From JAPWJZ01 sp041287865 (GTDB taxonomy: Bacteria; Pseudomonadota; Alphaproteobacteria; Micavibrionales; UBA2020): a stretch of 64,000 bases of DNA. The stretch lies in assembly GCA_041287865.1 (NCBI GenBank), contig JBGGMV010000066.1, positions 81,695 through 145,694 of the forward strand, read 5' to 3'. The stretch's first letter is position 1. Each line of letters starts with the position of its first letter. A program made the position numbers and the translations under genes. Below the pieces are notes generated by a model. The model had not been told where the DNA came from. It saw only the letters and a list, made by a program, of their open reading frames with translations, and ran no database searches. Shown piece by piece: positions 60,471 through 64,000 of this stretch.

Positions 60471-61211
60471 TTAAGCCCTCACATTCAGGCGCAGCGGCTG
60501 GCGGCGCACCGCAACGGGTGCGGGGAGGCCGTGTTCAAGCACGTCGCGGTCCTGCTGATCCGTCAGGACTTTCGCGGCGTCCCTGATTTCCTTCCGTTTC
60601 TGGGCGGTGGCGAGATCGCCGGCATAGGTCGGATCGTCCATGCGCGCGGCCAGTATCGCCGGCGTTTCAAGGGCGTTGTTCATCAGCGTCGCATCCGCGC
60701 CCGCGCCGACAAGGTATGTGACGAAATCAAGCCTGTCTTTCGCACGGCGCGCGAAATGCAGCGCCACCATGCCGCAGTCGCGCCGCGCGTTCACATCAAG
60801 CCCCAGCTGCACGAAGAGCTTCGCGCTGTCGATGTCGCCCGCGCCCGCGGCGAACATCAGCGGCGTCATGTTGTCCCTGGTGTTGTGGAAGGGGTCTGCG
60901 CCGGCGTCGATCAGCTTTTTCACCAGCGGAAAATTCCTGTACTGCGTGGCCATCATCAGCGGCGTCAGCCCGAATTGATCTGTGGCCTCCAGCGGCGCGC
61001 CCAGTTCGATCAGCATGCAGGCCATCTCGTGGTTCTGGGTCATGGCTGTCTTGTGCAGCGCGGTTTTGTCGCGCCGGCCGGCCACGGCAGTGTCGGGCTC
61101 CTGCAGCGACAGCAGCTCGGGGTGCCTGACGGCCAGCTGCCGCGCTTCCTCCACCCTGTTATTGACGACAGCGGCAAAAAACGCCGCTTCCTGTTCGTGC
61201 CGCCCCGTCAT
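60471..61211 (-). CDS. Ankyrin-repeat protein with tail motif
   Basis: This 246-residue protein has about four ankyrin repeats (about 48-165: TALHKTAMTQNHEMACMLIE; TPLMMATQYRNFPLVKKLID; TPLMFAAGAGDIDSAKLFVQ; VALHFARRAKDRLDFVTYLV). It ends PVAVRRQPLRLNVRA, the shared tail with one extra Arg/Gln. It is the first gene of a two-gene unit with 59832. Confidence 0.86.
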   Translation of the reverse strand: MTGRHEQEAAFFAAVVNNRVEEARQLAVRHPELLSLQEPDTAVAGRRDKTALHKTAMTQNHEMACMLIELGAPLEATDQFGLTPLMMATQYRNFPLVKKLIDAGADPFHNTRDNMTPLMFAAGAGDIDSAKLFVQLGLDVNARRDCGMVALHFARRAKDRLDFVTYLVGAGADATLMNNALETPAILAARMDDPTYAGDLATAQKRKEIRDAAKVLTDQQDRDVLEHGLPAPVAVRRQPLRLNVRA

Positions 61212-61421
61212 GCGTGATCCCTGAATTTCATCGCCAAATCATCCCCTTAAATGATGATTTAACATAATACAGCAAGGGGGCGGGGAGGTCAAGCCCCTCG
61301 CAATAAGGAAAATTACTGAAAATCCTTCACTATTTCAAGTGATTAGACCCCATTTAGCGCAAGACAAGCGCCGTGCGGCGGTGCAATATACCGCCAATAT
61401 AACCCGCATCCGGAATCACTG

Positions 61422-62840
61422 ATGGCCCGCCGCAACCGCAAGACCAAGATCGTCGCCACCCTCGGCCCCGCGTCCTCGACGCCCGAAATGGTGAAGCAGC
61501 TCTATGACACAGGCGTCGACGTCTTCCGCCTTAACTTCAGCCACGGCGTGCACGAAGACCACGAGAAGCGCATCAAGATCATCCGCGAGCTGGAACAGCA
61601 ATGCGGCTGCCCTATCGGCGTCTTTGCAGACTTGCAGGGCCCGAAGCTGCGCCTTGGCACGTTCAAGAACGGCTCGATCGATATCACCAAGGGCATGCGC
61701 ATCACGCTCGACAGCAACCCCGAACCCGGCACCGAACAGCGCGTCTGCCTGCCGCATCCCGAAGTCATGGAGGTGCTGGTCGAGGGCGCCGACGTATTGC
61801 TCGACGACGGCAAAGTACATTTGCATGTCACGAAAAAAGGCAAAGACTTTGTGGAGACCGAAGTCGTCGCCGGCAAAAGACTCTCCGACCGCAAGGGCGT
61901 GAACCTGCCCAACGTGATTTTAAAGGCCAACGTCATCACCGACAAAGATAGACGGGATTTAGAGGCCGCCTGCAATATGGGTGTCGACTGGATCGCCCTG
62001 TCGTTTGTGCAAAGGCCGGAGGACGTAGCCGAAGCCCGCAAACTGGTGAATGGCCGCGCGAAAATTATTTCGAAGCTTGAAAAGCCCAGTGCCATCACGC
62101 ACCTCAACGCCATCATCGATCTCTCCGACGCCATCATGGTGGCGCGCGGCGATCTGGGCGTGGAAATTCCTGCGGAAAAAGTCCCCGCCGTGCAAAAACG
62201 TATCATCATGGCCTCGCGTCAGGCCGGCAAGCCCGTGATCGTGGCGACACAGATGCTGGAAAGCATGATCAACTCGCCGCGCCCCACCCGCGCCGAAGCG
62301 TCAGACGTCGCCACCGCCATTTACGATGGCACCGACGCCGTGATGTTATCGGCCGAAACCGCGTCGGGCGAATACCCGATCGAAGCTGTTTCCATCATGC
62401 ACCGCATCGCGGCCGATGTTGAACAGGACGAGCTGTATAGAAAAATCATGGACGCCGAACACCCCGACCCCGATAAAACATCGCCGGATGCGATTACCGC
62501 CGCCGCCGTCACCGTCGCGGGCACGATCAGCGCCGCCGCCATCGTGAATTACACAACCTCGGGCTCCACCGCGCTCCGCACCGCCCGCGAACGCCCTGCC
62601 GTGCCCGTGCTGTGCCTCACCGAAAGCATGAGCGCCGCGCGCCGCCTGCAGCTATCGTACGGCGTCTACCCCGTCCACACCAAAGACGTCGACAACTTCG
62701 GCGACATGGTGAACAAGGCCTGCGCCTTGGCCCTCGAACACCAGATCGCCAACAAGGGCCAAAGGCTGGTGATTACGGCGGGCGTGCCGTTCGGCACGCC
62801 GGGGTCGACGAATATTCTTCGGGTTGCTTGGGTGGAATAA
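61422..62840 (+). CDS. pyk: Pyruvate kinase
   Basis: This 472-residue glycolytic enzyme transfers phosphate from phosphoenolpyruvate to ADP. It has the N-terminal KTKIVATLGPASSTPEM, the B domain, then the pyruvate-kinase signature IISKLEKPSAI (catalytic Lys) and SDAIMVARGDLGVEIP with the metal-binding Glu/Asp. The C-terminal domain includes YTTSGSTALRTARERP. It is alone, with a gap of about 200 nt upstream and the ATPase-TIR gene starting 35 nt after. Confidence 0.97.
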   Translation: MARRNRKTKIVATLGPASSTPEMVKQLYDTGVDVFRLNFSHGVHEDHEKRIKIIRELEQQCGCPIGVFADLQGPKLRLGTFKNGSIDITKGMRITLDSNPEPGTEQRVCLPHPEVMEVLVEGADVLLDDGKVHLHVTKKGKDFVETEVVAGKRLSDRKGVNLPNVILKANVITDKDRRDLEAACNMGVDWIALSFVQRPEDVAEARKLVNGRAKIISKLEKPSAITHLNAIIDLSDAIMVARGDLGVEIPAEKVPAVQKRIIMASRQAGKPVIVATQMLESMINSPRPTRAEASDVATAIYDGTDAVMLSAETASGEYPIEAVSIMHRIAADVEQDELYRKIMDAEHPDPDKTSPDAITAAAVTVAGTISAAAIVNYTTSGSTALRTARERPAVPVLCLTESMSAARRLQLSYGVYPVHTKDVDNFGDMVNKACALALEHQIANKGQRLVITAGVPFGTPGSTNILRVAWVE

Positions 62841-62874
62841 GTATTGAAATGGAATTAAGGCATTGGGGATATAA

Positions 62875-64000
62875 ATGAGTTTTCCTGTTGAAGAAGTATT
62901 TCGAACTGAGGGTATCCCTGAATTTACTTTCGTAAAGCCTCCTAACTTTAATGAAATTCTTGTCGATATTAGGACGGTCGGAAAACCCGTTATTATTGAG
63001 GGCCAGTCAGGCACGGGAAAAACTACAACAGTTAAAAAAATTATTGAAGAATTCCTGACAGGAAAGCCATTTAAATATCTGTCGGCACGTAAGTCGCAAG
63101 ATATGCAGCAAATCCTGGACATCTCTGAGAATAAAGTTAAGGGCCATTTTATTATTGATGATTTTCACCGTCTTAACGCCGATATACAGGAGAAAATTGC
63201 CAACCTCATAAAAATATCGGCCGAACAAGGCCAAGACGCCGAAACGCCGAAGGTTGTGATCATAGGGATCAACAAAGTCGGAAGTGATTTGATCCGGCTT
63301 GTGCATGACATTGCAAAAAGATGTGGAATTCATCGTATTCAGCCAGCTTCTGCCGAAACTACCTCAGAGCTTATAAGAAAGGGCGAAGAGAAGCTTAATA
63401 TTTTGCTGAATGATCACGCCAAGATTTTTACTGAAACCAAGGGGGATTATTGGCTGACGCAGTTAGTTTGCCAATCAATGTGTCTACTAAATGATGTCAC
63501 GGCAACTGTTGCCCAAAAGCGAACACTAAATTTTGATCAAGCTTCGTTGAGAGCAAAGGTTATCGCAAAGCTTGAGCATAATTTTCAAGAACCCGTTAAA
63601 GAGTTTTGTAGAGGAAAGCGCTTTAGGGCAACAAACGATCCTTATCTAAAGGTTTTGCGTGCTATTAGTGAGCAAGAAAGCTCAATAGTAGATCTAACCG
63701 AACTTGCAAATGCAAACGAGAGCGTCAGAGGCAGTATCAACAACATAAAAGAAAGTCGTCTTTCGGTTCTTTTGGAATCGAAGCCAATTTGCGAACGGTA
63801 CTTTTACTATAATCCCGCGTCCAAACTCTTCGCGATAGAAGACCCTGCACTATTCTACTACATAAAGCACTTAGACTGGGAGGCAATAAAGCGCGCTTGT
63901 GGTTTCAGAATCGATGGGAAAGAATTTGATTTTGACTTTGCAATTTCTTTTGCTGGGGAAAATCGCGGACTTGCAAAAGAAATAGTGAATCAGCTGCTAA
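62875..64000 (+). CDS. ATPase with C-terminal TIR domain, cut by window edge
   Basis: The frame from the ATG at 62875 (GGGGAT before it) is open to the right edge. It has a P-loop at about 43-50 (EGQSGTGKTTT), a Walker B-like HFIIDDFHRL, and IGINKVGSDLI, the core of an AAA/STAND-type ATPase. A helical region follows to about 350, then DFAISFAGENRGLAKEI, the start of a TIR domain (the D-x-A-I-S-F-A-G-E motif). In bacteria such TIR proteins deplete NAD+ on phage infection. The codons are AT-rich like the AIPR gene's. The TIR C-terminus, including its catalytic Glu, is outside the window. Confidence 0.8.
   Translation, partial: MSFPVEEVFRTEGIPEFTFVKPPNFNEILVDIRTVGKPVIIEGQSGTGKTTTVKKIIEEFLTGKPFKYLSARKSQDMQQILDISENKVKGHFIIDDFHRLNADIQEKIANLIKISAEQGQDAETPKVVIIGINKVGSDLIRLVHDIAKRCGIHRIQPASAETTSELIRKGEEKLNILLNDHAKIFTETKGDYWLTQLVCQSMCLLNDVTATVAQKRTLNFDQASLRAKVIAKLEHNFQEPVKEFCRGKRFRATNDPYLKVLRAISEQESSIVDLTELANANESVRGSINNIKESRLSVLLESKPICERYFYYNPASKLFAIEDPALFYYIKHLDWEAIKRACGFRIDGKEFDFDFAISFAGENRGLAKEIVNQLL

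Noticed and set aside
1..64000. CRISPR array, insertion sequence, rRNA operon or tmRNA
   Set aside because: No regularly spaced repeats, transposase motifs or rRNA signatures were seen.

Overview
This window is chromosomal DNA from a Gram-negative bacterium, most likely an alphaproteobacterium. The pointers are a GC-rich housekeeping background, kdsB (LPS Kdo), an ftsK-lolA neighbourhood, a short class Ia NrdA without an N-terminal ATP-cone, a CpdR-type receiver, and tRNAs with encoded CCA. The order cannot be fixed from the sequence. A host-associated or predatory lineage is an inference from the Dot/Icm-like genes and the many ankyrin-repeat genes. Layout: 1-9.0 kb, mostly minus strand, holds a partial LPD7-domain gene, lolA, ftsK, pheA, a HIT-like gene, kdsB and an ankyrin gene. 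9.2-14.3 kb holds kup, small genes of unknown function, an EF-hand protein and a tandem coiled-coil paralogue pair. 14.3-19.1 kb is a TPR-sulfotransferase locus with one frameshifted and one intact copy and a lipase-like hydrolase. 19.2-28.9 kb holds an RTX metalloprotease, coaD, tRNA-Val, a degenerate CpdR-like receiver, a rhodanese, DsbA-like and M48 envelope quality-control proteins, and an orphan FlgC-like gene. 29-35.4 kb holds a DUF3095 protein, a hydrolase, and a large unrecognised protein flanked by two small paralogues, then tRNA-Thr. 35.7-40.4 kb is a DotM/IcmP - unknown membrane protein - DotL/IcmO - small membrane protein operon, the coupling complex of a type IVB secretion system, followed at once by an ankyrin gene. 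41-50 kb holds phoH, a candidate non-coding RNA, small and ankyrin genes, a P-loop kinase and a nrdA-orfX-dinD-nrdB cluster. 51.2-55.9 kb is a tightly overlapping run of eight minus-strand genes, five of them ankyrin genes. 56-64 kb holds an AIPR-family defence gene, an exported peroxiredoxin, three more ankyrin genes, pyk and a partial ATPase-TIR defence gene cut by the right edge. Main proposal: eight of the eleven clear ankyrin proteins, plus two small non-ankyrin proteins at 12.0-12.6 kb, end in the same short basic-hydrophobic tail (roughly K/R-P-[LIF]-x-[LFY]-K/R), and a further ankyrin protein carries it a little internally. The DotL tail carries four copies of an S-W-x-[DE]-V-I motif. 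Together these suggest a dispersed family of proteins sharing one recognition tag, possibly type IVB substrates. Clearly AT-richer genes (29001, 47057, 50565, 56122, 62875) look like later arrivals.
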